Shown here: positions 7,491 through 15,688 of the stretch, one piece after another | Layout: each line of letters starts with the position of its first letter | Numbering within the stretch: position 1 is the first letter of the stretch | Origin: Eubacteriales Family XIII. Incertae Sedis bacterium | GTDB lineage: Bacteria; Bacillota; Clostridia; Peptostreptococcales; Anaerovoracaceae | Reading direction: 5' to 3' | Assembly (NCBI GenBank): GCA_031269205.1 | Contig: JAISZM010000163.1 | Location: forward strand, 1 to 47,885 | Length of the DNA stretch: 47,885 nt | Made by a program: the position numbers and the translations under genes | The notes under the pieces: model-generated | Database searches by the model: none | Seen by the model: only the letters and a program-made list of their open reading frames with translations | What the model was told of the DNA's origin: nothing

Positions 7491-8378
7491 ATGGCGATAT
7501 TCAAAGGCTCGGGCGTCGCGGCCGTAACCCCCTTCAAGGGTGGCAAGGTCGATTTTGAGCGTTACGGCGGACTGCTCGATTGGTTCGTGGAGGCAGGCTC
7601 GGACGCCATCATCAGTTGCGGAACGACGGGCGAGGTCTCGACGCTGACGCAGGCTGAGCAGATCGAAACGATACGCTTCGCCGTGGAGCGCGTGGCCGGG
7701 CGAGTCCCGCTCATCGCGGGCGCGGGCAACAACGAAACGGCCGTAGCCGTGAGCAACAGCGAACTCGCGCAGAAGGCGGGCGCGGACGCGTTGCTCGTCG
7801 TCACGCCGTACTACAACAAGGCGTCGCGACGCGGACTCATCGAACACTTCGGGACGGTCGCGGCGTCCACGGATCTGCCCGTCATTCTGTACTCGGTCGC
7901 CTCGCGCACGGGAGTGAACATCGCGCCCGACGTTTGCGAGGAACTCGCGGAGATCCCGAACATAGCCGGGATCAAGGAGGCGAGCGGTGACATCTCGCAG
8001 ATTGCGGAGATCGCGCGCGTCACGCGAGGCAAGGGTTTCGACATATGGTCGGGCAACGACGACATGATCGTGCCGCTCATGTCGCTCGGCGGCGTGGGCG
8101 TCATATCGACCGTGGCCAACATCATCCCGAAGGAGACGCACGATATGTGCGCGGCGTGGTTCGACGGCGACTTCGCGAAGGCGCGCGATCTGCAGTTGTG
8201 GATGAATCCGCTCGTAAACGCCGTATTCATGGAGGTCAATCCGATCCCGATCAAAGCCGCTCTCCACCTCATGGGAAAGGTCCTCTACGAATACCGTCTG
8301 CCGATGTGCCCGATGGAGGACGGCAACTTTGAAAAACTGCGGACGCTGATGGAGGGTTATGGGCTGATTCTCCCGTGA
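7491..8378 (+). CDS. dapA: 4-hydroxy-tetrahydrodipicolinate synthase
   Basis: First committed step of lysine and meso-diaminopimelate synthesis: pyruvate plus aspartate semialdehyde. The 295-residue (beta/alpha)8 aldolase has SCGTTGEVSTL (residues 42-52), LLVVTPYYNKASRRGLIEHF, LYSVASRTG with the catalytic Tyr134, and IKEASGD with the Schiff-base Lys162. Length and motif order fit DapA rather than related N-acetylneuraminate lyases. GAGG lies 5 bases before the ATG inside the leader repeat. The next gene, a secreted muramidase, has a nearly identical leader, so both cell-wall genes may share post-transcriptional or transcriptional control. Confidence 0.92.
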   Translation: MAIFKGSGVAAVTPFKGGKVDFERYGGLLDWFVEAGSDAIISCGTTGEVSTLTQAEQIETIRFAVERVAGRVPLIAGAGNNETAVAVSNSELAQKAGADALLVVTPYYNKASRRGLIEHFGTVAASTDLPVILYSVASRTGVNIAPDVCEELAEIPNIAGIKEASGDISQIAEIARVTRGKGFDIWSGNDDMIVPLMSLGGVGVISTVANIIPKETHDMCAAWFDGDFAKARDLQLWMNPLVNAVFMEVNPIPIKAALHLMGKVLYEYRLPMCPMEDGNFEKLRTLMEGYGLILP

Positions 8379-8389
8379 TTTTAGGAGTA

Positions 8390-8398
8390 TGTTAAGAT
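8390..8398 (+). promoter_or_regulatory. Extended -10 promoter before the GH25 gene
   Basis: TGtTAAGAT, about 100 bases before the muramidase start and 12 bases after the dapA stop, is an extended -10 candidate. This makes the muramidase gene potentially independent of dapA. Confidence 0.35.
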
Positions 8399-8455
8399 AG
8401 TAGGGCAATAATGACGCTGCGGTGATAGCGCCGTATGGGGAAGGATTTGAATGTG

Positions 8456-8497
8456 AAAAACTTTTCACACGCCGCGTTAGCGGAAATGAGGCAAAAT
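8456..8497 (+). repeat. Leader repeat, copy B (before the GH25 gene)
   Basis: Shares AAAACTTTTCACACG and GAAATGAGGCAAAA with the dapA leader and AGCGGAAATGAGGCAAAAT (19 of 19) with the cooT leader. Together with the preceding bases it forms a perfect dyad TGTGAAAA-AC-TTTTCACA (8452-8469). Confidence 0.6.
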
Positions 8498-10579
8498 ATG
8501 AATGAAGGAAATGAAAACTCTCGCCTTGACGACAGAAAGACGCGTTGGTTTCGCGGCCGGGCAGTCCGCGTCTTTGCGCTGACGGCCGCGCTCATAGCGA
8601 CTCTCGTTATCGCGCCGGAGTATTCGCTCCTTCATCCCTTGCAGGCGCACGCAGCCCCCGCATTCATGGCGACGGCGGGTAAGCCGAGCCTTTCGACCAT
8701 CTACGTCACAAAGGGAACATCGATCATGATCAAAGGACGCTACCTTGCGAAGGGCGACAAGGTAAAGTCGTATACGTCCTCGAAGAAATCCGTAGCCACG
8801 ATCAGCGAGAAGGGCAAGCTCAAGGCGAGGAAAGCCGGCAAGACCACGGTCACGCTAAAAACGAAAAAGGGCAAGAAGGACACGATCAAAGTGGTCGTCG
8901 TGCAGAAGGCCGTTCCTGCAAAATCCGTGACGATAACCAAGTCGAAGTCGATCAACGTGAAGCAGGTCGCGCGTCTGACCGTCAAGACCAAACCTACCAA
9001 ATCCACCTCCACCGTCAGGTGGAGTTCCTCGGACAAGAGTATCGCGACCGTCAATGCGGCAGGTTACATCACTGGCAAGAAGGTTGGGAAGGTCACGATC
9101 ACGATGAAAACATCGTCGGGGAAAAAGGCGACGTGCAAACTGACGGTCAAGGATCCGGTGACGATCTCGGCGAAGAGCGCGAGCGTGCGCGTCGACAGAC
9201 CGGGACGGCTGAAGCTCACGGCGACGGCGCCGAGCGGGATCATCATCTGGTCCAGTTCGGACGAATCTATCGCTACGGTCAAGGACGGCGTCGTGATCCC
9301 GGGAAAGGTGGGCGCGGTCGATATCATAGCGACGTCAAAGGCGAGCGGTACGACGGCCAAGTGCCGTGTTACGGTCGTTCCGCACATTGCGGCCGAGGGG
9401 ATCAGCGTTTCCCCTTCGGAGAAGGCGATAAAATCGGGTAAAACGACGACGCTGAAGGCGACCCTTGTGTCGTCCGTCGACGGCCAGGAATCCAACGACG
9501 ACATCACGTGGTCGAGTTCAAACACGAAAGTCGCAAAGGTGAGCGATACGGGGGTCGTCACGGGCGCCAACTACGGGGTTGCAAAGATCACGGTCGCGGC
9601 GGAGAGCGGGCCGACGGCTGTGGCGGAGATAACCGTGAGTACGGTCAAAGCCAATGATAGCAAGGTCGTCGTCACCCCGGGCATGAAATACAAGACCCGG
9701 TTCACGTTTTATGGCTCATCGAAGGGCGTCACGTATTCGTCGAGCAACAAGAGCATCGCTACCGTGACGTCGTCCGGCGAGGTTCAGGCGAACCTGCGCG
9801 ACAAGAAGACCGGCAAGGCGAAGGAGGGTACGGTCACCATCACGGCAAAGGTGAAGTCGGGTGAAAAAGCTACGATGAAGGTCGTCGTCAGGGACGAGCC
9901 GACCATCGTCGACGTCTCCAAATGGCAGGGCAACATAGACTGGGCCACGGCTTCAAAGTCGATAGATCTCGCGATACTGCGCGTCATCTACGGGACGGAC
10001 GTCTCCATCGAGGGTAAATACACGAGCTACTCGAACAGCTGCAAGAAGTACGATGTGCCTTTCGGCGTCTACGCCTACGTCAGGTACAAGTCGAAGTCGG
10101 CCGCCGAAAACGAGGCGACGAAATTCTACAATCAGGCCGTTTCGGGGGGGCGCGAGCCGCTGTTCTTCGTCGTCGACGCCGAGGATTCGTACATAACGCG
10201 CGCGAACACCGAGGCGTACATAGCCAAACTGCGCAGTCTCGCGAAAGAGGACGGCATAGAGAGACTGAAGATAGGCGTATACGTGGGACACCATCTGTAC
10301 ACGAAGATGAACCTAAATCTCGTGACGGATCTTGATAACGCGAAGACTCCGGATTTCGTCTGGATACCGCGCTACAACACGAACATAGGGGCGCGCACCT
10401 CGACCATGTCCGAGCCCGATTACCCCTGCGATATCTGGCAGTATTCGAGCACGGGCGGCATCCCCGGCATCAGCGGCAACGTCGACATGAACACACTGAC
10501 CGACACGGACGGCGACTGGCTCACGGAAAAATCCACGTTCGATTTCAAATGGCTCATCGCCGGATCGGAAGCGAAATGA
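8498..10579 (+). CDS. Secreted GH25 muramidase with five Big_2-like domains
   Basis: A 693-residue exported lysozyme-type hydrolase of peptidoglycan. The start at 8498 has GAGG 6 bases upstream; an upstream ATG at 8435 would read through the leader repeat. A Sec signal peptide follows (hydrophobic VFALTAALIATLVIAPEY, likely cleavage after QAHAAPA). Then come five Ig-like Big_2 repeats (roughly residues 60-465), each with a WSSSDxSIATV-type motif and Lys/Thr/Ser rich. The C-terminal GH25 domain (about 468-680) has IVDVSKWQGNIDW with the conserved Asp, FFVVDAED with the catalytic Asp/Glu, and DIWQYSSTGGIPGISGNVDMN. The Big_2 domains probably hold it at the cell surface or bind glycans. The stop overlaps the next start as ATGA. 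Codon and base use resemble the neighbours. Confidence 0.9.
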   Translation: MNEGNENSRLDDRKTRWFRGRAVRVFALTAALIATLVIAPEYSLLHPLQAHAAPAFMATAGKPSLSTIYVTKGTSIMIKGRYLAKGDKVKSYTSSKKSVATISEKGKLKARKAGKTTVTLKTKKGKKDTIKVVVVQKAVPAKSVTITKSKSINVKQVARLTVKTKPTKSTSTVRWSSSDKSIATVNAAGYITGKKVGKVTITMKTSSGKKATCKLTVKDPVTISAKSASVRVDRPGRLKLTATAPSGIIIWSSSDESIATVKDGVVIPGKVGAVDIIATSKASGTTAKCRVTVVPHIAAEGISVSPSEKAIKSGKTTTLKATLVSSVDGQESNDDITWSSSNTKVAKVSDTGVVTGANYGVAKITVAAESGPTAVAEITVSTVKANDSKVVVTPGMKYKTRFTFYGSSKGVTYSSSNKSIATVTSSGEVQANLRDKKTGKAKEGTVTITAKVKSGEKATMKVVVRDEPTIVDVSKWQGNIDWATASKSIDLAILRVIYGTDVSIEGKYTSYSNSCKKYDVPFGVYAYVRYKSKSAAENEATKFYNQAVSGGREPLFFVVDAEDSYITRANTEAYIAKLRSLAKEDGIERLKIGVYVGHHLYTKMNLNLVTDLDNAKTPDFVWIPRYNTNIGARTSTMSEPDYPCDIWQYSSTGGIPGISGNVDMNTLTDTDGDWLTEKSTFDFKWLIAGSEAK

Positions 10580-11907
10580 GCGCGCCGGATGTGAACACCG
10601 CAGCCGTGGAAGATGGGCGACCCGCGTCCGGCGCGTCCGCGGCATCTGAGGGAGGGCAGTGCCTCGCGGGACTGAACGCCGCGACCGCGGAGGAGCGTCT
10701 TGCGGCCTTGCGCGAGCTAGCGTCGTCTGAGGTGGCCGACGGGGCGTCGGCGCCGCCCGCTTCAGGCTACGTCAACAATCACATCCATACGATATACAGT
10801 TTCTCACCCTATTCGCCGACGAAGGCCGTATGGCTGTCGCGCGCCTCGGGACTCAACGTCTCGGGCATAGTCGATCACGACTCCGTAGCGGGCGTACGCG
10901 AGTACCGCGAGGCGGGACGAACGCTCGGCTTTCCTACGACGGCGGGGTTTGAACTGCGCTCCGACCACACGGGAACCGCGCTCGGTTCGAGGCGTACGAA
11001 CAATCCCGATCAGGAGGGCGTCTCGTACATGACATTCCACGGTCTGCGCGACTCAGCCATAGACGCCGTAGCGGAGTTTCTGCGGCCCGTGTCCGCGGCT
11101 CGCGGCGAGCGCAACCGCGCCATGTGCGCGCGGCTCGCGGACATCTCCGGGTTATCGCTGGACTACGACGCCGATGTGTTGCCGCTGTCCCGGTCAGCGG
11201 AAGGAGGCGCGGTCACGGAGCGCCATCTTCTCTGCGCGCTCTCGCTCACGGCGATACGGCAGTACGGCGGCGCGCTGTTCGATTTTTTCGTCGACCGTCT
11301 GTTGTTTGGTCCCTCGGACAGAGACAGATTAAAAAAATCGTGGGAGACATCGGCTTATAACGGGAGCGCCCGCGCGGCGGGAGCGCCCGGCGCCTCCTGT
11401 CCCTACGGCGACGACTTCTTCCTCTACGATCTGATCGGCGTGCTGAAGGCCAGTCTCGTAGAGAGCTTCTACCTACCCGCGGGTCCGGTCGAGTGTCCTC
11501 CGCTACCCACCCTCGTCGAGTTCGCCGTCGCCCACGACATCATCATCACCTACCCCTACCTCGGCGACGTGACGAATTCGGTCACGGGCGACAAGAAGGC
11601 TCAGGAGTTTGAGGACGGTTATCTGAGCGAGCTGTTCGGAATACTGCATGGACTCGGCGTCGGCGCGATTTCGTACATGCCCGCGCGCAACAGCAGGGAA
11701 CAGATAGAGCGCGTTAGGACGCTCGCGGATCGGTACGGTATGCTGCAGATCAGCGGCGAGGACGTCAACTCTCCGAGACAGCCTTTTATATCGGAGGCGA
11801 GCAAGGATCCATGGTTCGCAAACCTGCGCGAAACCACATGGAAACTCGTCGAGCACGAGAAGGGTGAGATAAACATGCTCCACATGATGAAAGGGAGGGC
11901 AAAATGA
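10576..11907 (+). CDS. PHP-domain protein of unknown function
   Basis: A 443-residue protein with the N-terminal motif of the PHP (polymerase and histidinol phosphatase) metal-hydrolase family: NNHIHTIYSFSPYSP gives HxH at residues 69 and 71, followed by GIVDHDS at 98-103. A first segment of about 65 Ala-rich residues precedes it. A conserved-looking late region reads ITYPYLGDVTNSVTGDKKAQEFEDG and GVGAISYMPARNS, and ISGEDVNSPRQPF near the C terminus may add metal ligands. PHP proteins are usually phosphoesterases acting on small phosphorylated substrates. The start overlaps the muramidase stop (ATGA) and its own stop overlaps the aldolase start (ATGA), so it is tightly coupled to the aldolase. 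A role with sugar phosphates is inferred only from this. Confidence 0.75.
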   Translation: MSAPDVNTAAVEDGRPASGASAASEGGQCLAGLNAATAEERLAALRELASSEVADGASAPPASGYVNNHIHTIYSFSPYSPTKAVWLSRASGLNVSGIVDHDSVAGVREYREAGRTLGFPTTAGFELRSDHTGTALGSRRTNNPDQEGVSYMTFHGLRDSAIDAVAEFLRPVSAARGERNRAMCARLADISGLSLDYDADVLPLSRSAEGGAVTERHLLCALSLTAIRQYGGALFDFFVDRLLFGPSDRDRLKKSWETSAYNGSARAAGAPGASCPYGDDFFLYDLIGVLKASLVESFYLPAGPVECPPLPTLVEFAVAHDIIITYPYLGDVTNSVTGDKKAQEFEDGYLSELFGILHGLGVGAISYMPARNSREQIERVRTLADRYGMLQISGEDVNSPRQPFISEASKDPWFANLRETTWKLVEHEKGEINMLHMMKGRAK

Positions 11908-13127
11908 ATTTCAGAGGACTCATCGCGATGTCGCGCAGATACGGCGCGGACAAGGACTATGTCCTTGAGGGAGGCGGCAACACCTCGCACAAAGAGGGTG
12001 GCGTCATGGCCGTCAAGGCCTCGGGAAACGCGCTCGGCGGCATAGGCGAAGAGGGCTTCGTCCTGATGGATACGGCCAAGCTCCGCGCGATGACAAAAGC
12101 CGACTACCCCGAAGCCGACGACGAGCGTGAGGCTTGCGCGATCAAGGATATGATGGCCGCGCGCGTCGAAGGGCAGGGCGAGAAACGCCCGAGCGTAGAG
12201 TGCATTCTACACGGCCTGTTTGAGCAGGACTACGTGTTGCACGTCCACCCGGCGCTCATCAACGGCCTGACCTGCGCGGCGGGCGGCGCCGAAGCGGCGG
12301 CGGAACTTTTTTCGGACATGCACGAGGAACTTCTGTGGATGCCGCTGACGAAGCCGGGCTTCATACTCAGCAAAGCCTGCGCCGACGCCTTCGAAACGCA
12401 CGAGAGGAAGTACGGCGTCTGTCCCAAGGCGTTGCTTCTGCAGAACCACGGCGTATTCGTCGCGGAAAGCTCGACCGCGGAGATAGATGAAATCATGGCG
12501 GATATCGTCGGCCGCGTCAGGTCGCGGATAGAGCGTGAACCCGATTTTACAAAAGGGGCTCGCAAAGCGTTTCCGCCCGTCGGAGTCGGAAGCGGAGTCG
12601 GAAGCGACGCGCCGGCGCCGGGGTTCGCGCCTGACGAAGCTGCCGCAAAGTCCATCCCCGATAGCGCGACGCAAATCGCAGCAGCCCTCATCGACTCCTA
12701 TGCGGAGGACGCCGGGGCATACGCCGTCTTTGTCACGAACGCGGAACTGGCCCGCCTGACGGCCTCAAAGGACGCCGCCGCACCCCTCATGCGCCCCTTC
12801 ACCCCCGACCACATAGTATACGACAAAGCCTATCCTCTGTGGCTGGGCCGCGACGATCACGCCGCAAGCGTCGCCGCCGCTTTCCGCGCCTTCACCGACG
12901 CCCACGCCTTCAAACCCAAGGTGGCGCTCGTTGAAGGCTTAGGCGCCTTTGCCCTCGGACTCTCCGAGCACGAAGCGCAGGCCGCCGCCGATCTGCTCGT
13001 AGACGCCGTGAAGATATCGGTATACAGCGAGTCCTTTGGCGGCCCGTCGCCGTTGCCGGACGACTTCACCGCATTCATATCAAACTGGGAAATAGAGTCC
13101 TACCGCCAAAAGCGCTCATTCGGCTGA
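11904..13127 (+). CDS. Class II aldolase, RhaE-type without dehydrogenase half
   Basis: A 407-residue zinc class II aldolase/adducin-fold protein. YVLEGGGNTSHKEG (residues 19-32) is the phosphate-binding loop, SVECILHGLFEQDYVLHVHPALING (97-121) supplies the active-site acid and zinc His113 and His115, and LLLQNHGVFVAES supplies His182. The extra C-terminal domain (PFTPDHIVYDKAYPLW, then VEGLGAFALG) is as in the aldolase half of the bifunctional rhamnulose-1-phosphate aldolase/lactaldehyde dehydrogenase, but the SDR half is missing. Rhamnulose-1-phosphate cleavage is the obvious proposal, because rhaB and rhaA lie just across the AraC gene and no other aldolase is in the locus. The gene ends 12 bases inside the convergent AraC gene. 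Confidence 0.8.
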   Translation: MNFRGLIAMSRRYGADKDYVLEGGGNTSHKEGGVMAVKASGNALGGIGEEGFVLMDTAKLRAMTKADYPEADDEREACAIKDMMAARVEGQGEKRPSVECILHGLFEQDYVLHVHPALINGLTCAAGGAEAAAELFSDMHEELLWMPLTKPGFILSKACADAFETHERKYGVCPKALLLQNHGVFVAESSTAEIDEIMADIVGRVRSRIEREPDFTKGARKAFPPVGVGSGVGSDAPAPGFAPDEAAAKSIPDSATQIAAALIDSYAEDAGAYAVFVTNAELARLTASKDAAAPLMRPFTPDHIVYDKAYPLWLGRDDHAASVAAAFRAFTDAHAFKPKVALVEGLGAFALGLSEHEAQAAADLLVDAVKISVYSESFGGPSPLPDDFTAFISNWEIESYRQKRSFG

Positions 13128-14093
13128 ATGCCGCTCCCGGTATCCTCGCGGCGTCATGCCCTGGCGCCTCTTAAATACGCGGTAAAAGTAGCTCGTGTTC
13201 TCGTAGCCGACGGCCGGTATGATCTCCTCGACCGGCGTCTTCGTCTCGCGCAGCAGGAACTCCGCCTGCGCCATCCTCCGGTTCAGCAGTATCTCCTTGA
13301 ACGACCTACCCATCTGCCTGCTTATCATGCGACTCAGCTGATACAGCGGCAGCCGCGCGCGTTCCGCGTATTCGCTGAGCGACGCCTCCGTGTAGTTGTC
13401 CTCGATATACCGCAGCACATCCATCACCACCGTATGCTCGTAGCCCGCGCTGTCCGCCGGCACGTGGCTCAGCTTATCCGTATTGTTTAAAAGATGTTGG
13501 AATAACAATCCCATCGTGCTTTGGTTGATGCTGTTCTGATAGTTCTCCTTGTTTGTCAGAGACCAGATGAGATTCTCCGCGAGGTTCTTGACCGTCAGCA
13601 CGTCTCCCGTACGGAAGTGCAGATAGCTCACGCCCGATCCGTTCGCCGTCATGGATCCCGCGATGAAATTCCCGAGAAGGTTCTCGCCCTCCATCGTCGG
13701 AAGAGCCTTGTCGAAGAACTTGGGAAGGATGATGAAATTGACGGCTATGTCGCCCTCGTCGGCTGGGAGTATCTCGTGTGCCGCGCCGCGCGAGATGAAG
13801 AGGAATTCCCCCGGCTTCAGCGTGACGCGGTGTTCCCCCTCGACGATATGGGTCGTCGTACCGCTGTACATATAGACGATTTCCACATAATTGTGCGTAT
13901 GAGAGGGGAAGTGAATAAATCTCGTATGAGTGCGCACGACGATGAGCGAACCCGGCGGCAACAGTTTACGCGCGTTCACGACGAAGCCCGACTCCGTGGA
14001 GTATATGTCCCTGGACACCTCGACCGATCCGTCCAATATCGCGCGTTCCTCGTCGGATATCTTCATCAATTTTCTCAACAGTTTCTGTTCCAT
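13116..14093 (-). CDS. AraC-family regulator with cupin sensor domain
   Basis: A 325-residue transcription regulator. The N-terminal half is a cupin-like effector domain (HFPSHTHNYVEIVYMYSGTTTHIVEGEHRVTLKPGEFLFISRGAAHEILPAD, roughly 80-135). The C-terminal 100 residues are two AraC-type helix-turn-helix units (LSEYAERARLPLYQLSRMISRQMG, then EEIIPAVGYENTSYFYRVFKRRQGMTPRGYRE). It is transcribed divergently from rhaB, so an L-rhamnose-responsive activator like RhaR/RhaS is likely; effector and target are inferred from position. The minus-strand promoter TTGCAT-16 bp-TATCAT (14146 to 14119) overlaps a putative operator half-site, suggesting autoregulation. The 3' end overlaps the aldolase end by 12 bp. 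Confidence 0.88.
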   Translation of the reverse strand: MEQKLLRKLMKISDEERAILDGSVEVSRDIYSTESGFVVNARKLLPPGSLIVVRTHTRFIHFPSHTHNYVEIVYMYSGTTTHIVEGEHRVTLKPGEFLFISRGAAHEILPADEGDIAVNFIILPKFFDKALPTMEGENLLGNFIAGSMTANGSGVSYLHFRTGDVLTVKNLAENLIWSLTNKENYQNSINQSTMGLLFQHLLNNTDKLSHVPADSAGYEHTVVMDVLRYIEDNYTEASLSEYAERARLPLYQLSRMISRQMGRSFKEILLNRRMAQAEFLLRETKTPVEEIIPAVGYENTSYFYRVFKRRQGMTPRGYRERHSAE

Positions 14094-14118
14094 CGGAGGG
14101 CGTTTTCCTTTCGCTCCT

Positions 14119-14216
14119 ATGATACCACATCCACAACGTTATGCAAATAAGGACGGTAAACTTGCAAACGATGACATTACGCACGGACGCGGGCGTGCAT
14201 ATAATATGTTTGCAAG
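14119..14216. promoter_or_regulatory. Divergent araC-rhaB control region with operator-like half-sites
   Basis: Two direct TGCAAA half-sites at 14142-14147 and 14163-14168 are 21 bp apart, the spacing used by AraC-type dimers. The second belongs to CTTGCAAAC (14161-14169), which recurs as a perfect inverted copy GTTTGCAAG at 14208-14216, just after a TATAAT at 14200-14205 that would serve rhaB. The regulator's own promoter (TTGCAT, TATCAT) reads the other way. Confidence 0.55.
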
Positions 14217-14254
14217 TATGCGGAGAAGGCGGCGAGCGGGCCGCTGTGGAGGAG

Positions 14255-15688
14255 ATGCCAAAATATTATCTGGCAGTTGATATCGGCGCTTCCGGAGGCA
14301 GGCATTATGCGGGCCATCTGGAAGGAAACGCTTTGAGAATCGATGAGATACACCGTTTTGCCAACGGCCCGGAACACGATGGACAGAGCCTCGTATGGGA
14401 TTCCGAAGGCATATTCGATGAGATACTCACGGGCATGAAAAAATGCCGCGAGGCGGGCGTCGTTCCCGTCAGCGTCGGTGTGGACGCCTGGGGAGTCGAT
14501 TACGCGCTTCTCGACAAAGACATGAAAAGGATAGGCAAGAGCTACGCTTACAGGGACAGACGCACCGTGGGGATGGACGCGAGGTTCGACGAGACCATGG
14601 CTCCTGGGGAACTCTACGGGCGTACGGGCATACAGCGTATTCCTATCAACACACTCTATCAGCTCATGGCGCACATGGACAGGGAGCCGGGCGATTTTGA
14701 TATCGCGAGGCGTCTGCTCATGCTGCCGGACTATTTTCATTTCCTCCTCGCCGGGGAGATGTGCTCTGAGTACACTGACGCCACCACGACCGGACTCGTC
14801 AACGCTTTGACGAAGGACTGGGACGACGCGGTGATGTCCGCTGCGGGAATACCGAGGCTTTTGTTCAACGAGCTGCATCTTCCCGGCACACGATTGGGTA
14901 AGTTGAGAAGAGATATCGCGGACGAGATTGGATTCTCCTGCGACGTCGTGTTGCCGTGTACGCACGACACGGCGTCCGCCGTCGCGGCCTTGCCCGACGC
15001 GCGGGCGGACGGGAAGAACGGTCCGCTCTATGTCAGCTCGGGTACGTGGTCCCTGTTCGGGTGCGAGAGCGACGAACCCCAGCTATCCGAAAAGAGCCGC
15101 GTGATGAATCTGACAAACGAAGGCGGGTACGGTTACCGCTACTGTCTTCTGAAAAACATCATGGGATTGTGGATGATACAGTCGGTGAGGCGCGAGATTG
15201 CTCCCGGCATGAGTTTTGACGAGATCGCCGCCGCTGCCTCCGCGGCTGTCATAGACGGGAATGTCGACTGCGAAGACGCGGCGTTTCTGTCGCCTGACAG
15301 CATGTGCGGAGCCATAAGGGATTGGCGCTGCGAGAGAGGACTCCGTGAACCCGAAGGTGTAGGCGAGACGGCGGCCGTGATATACGCGGGCCTCGCCGAT
15401 TCCTACGCGGCGAACGCCACGGGGCTTGCGGACGTCACGGGCAGGCAGTTTGAGGATATCTACATCATAGGGGGCGGGTCGAAGGATGATTATTTGAATG
15501 GACTCACCGCCCGGGGGACGGGCATGACCGTACACGCCGGTCCGGCCGAGGCGGCGGCTATAGGCAATATCCTCGTCCAGATGATCTCCGACGGCGAGTT
15601 CAGTGATTTGAGCGAGGCGAGAAGGTGCGTAGCGGATTCGTTTGAGATCAAGAGGTACGAAGGAGGGGACGCCGATGCGGCCAACTGA
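14255..15688 (+). CDS. rhaB: Rhamnulokinase
   Basis: Phosphorylates L-rhamnulose to L-rhamnulose-1-phosphate with ATP. FGGY-family kinase of 477 residues. It starts MPKYYLAVDIGASGGRHYAGHL, the phosphate-1 motif close to the DIGASSGR of RhaB. The family substrate motif follows (SVGVDAWGVDYALLD), then RTGIQRIPINTLYQL and, in the C-terminal half, YVSSGTWSLFGCESDEP, KNIMGLWMIQSVRREI and IYIIGGGSKDDYLNGLTA. The ATG at 14255 has GGAGGAG immediately upstream (close spacing); the frame is open further upstream to 14141, but those codons run through the promoter. It overlaps rhaA by 14 bp and is the first gene of the rhamnose operon. Confidence 0.92.
   Translation: MPKYYLAVDIGASGGRHYAGHLEGNALRIDEIHRFANGPEHDGQSLVWDSEGIFDEILTGMKKCREAGVVPVSVGVDAWGVDYALLDKDMKRIGKSYAYRDRRTVGMDARFDETMAPGELYGRTGIQRIPINTLYQLMAHMDREPGDFDIARRLLMLPDYFHFLLAGEMCSEYTDATTTGLVNALTKDWDDAVMSAAGIPRLLFNELHLPGTRLGKLRRDIADEIGFSCDVVLPCTHDTASAVAALPDARADGKNGPLYVSSGTWSLFGCESDEPQLSEKSRVMNLTNEGGYGYRYCLLKNIMGLWMIQSVRREIAPGMSFDEIAAAASAAVIDGNVDCEDAAFLSPDSMCGAIRDWRCERGLREPEGVGETAAVIYAGLADSYAANATGLADVTGRQFEDIYIIGGGSKDDYLNGLTARGTGMTVHAGPAEAAAIGNILVQMISDGEFSDLSEARRCVADSFEIKRYEGGDADAAN

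Noticed and set aside
7224..8468. 414-codon minus-strand frame opposite dapA
   Set aside because: Arg/His/Asp-rich composition without family motifs; it mirrors the codon structure of dapA, which is clearly real.
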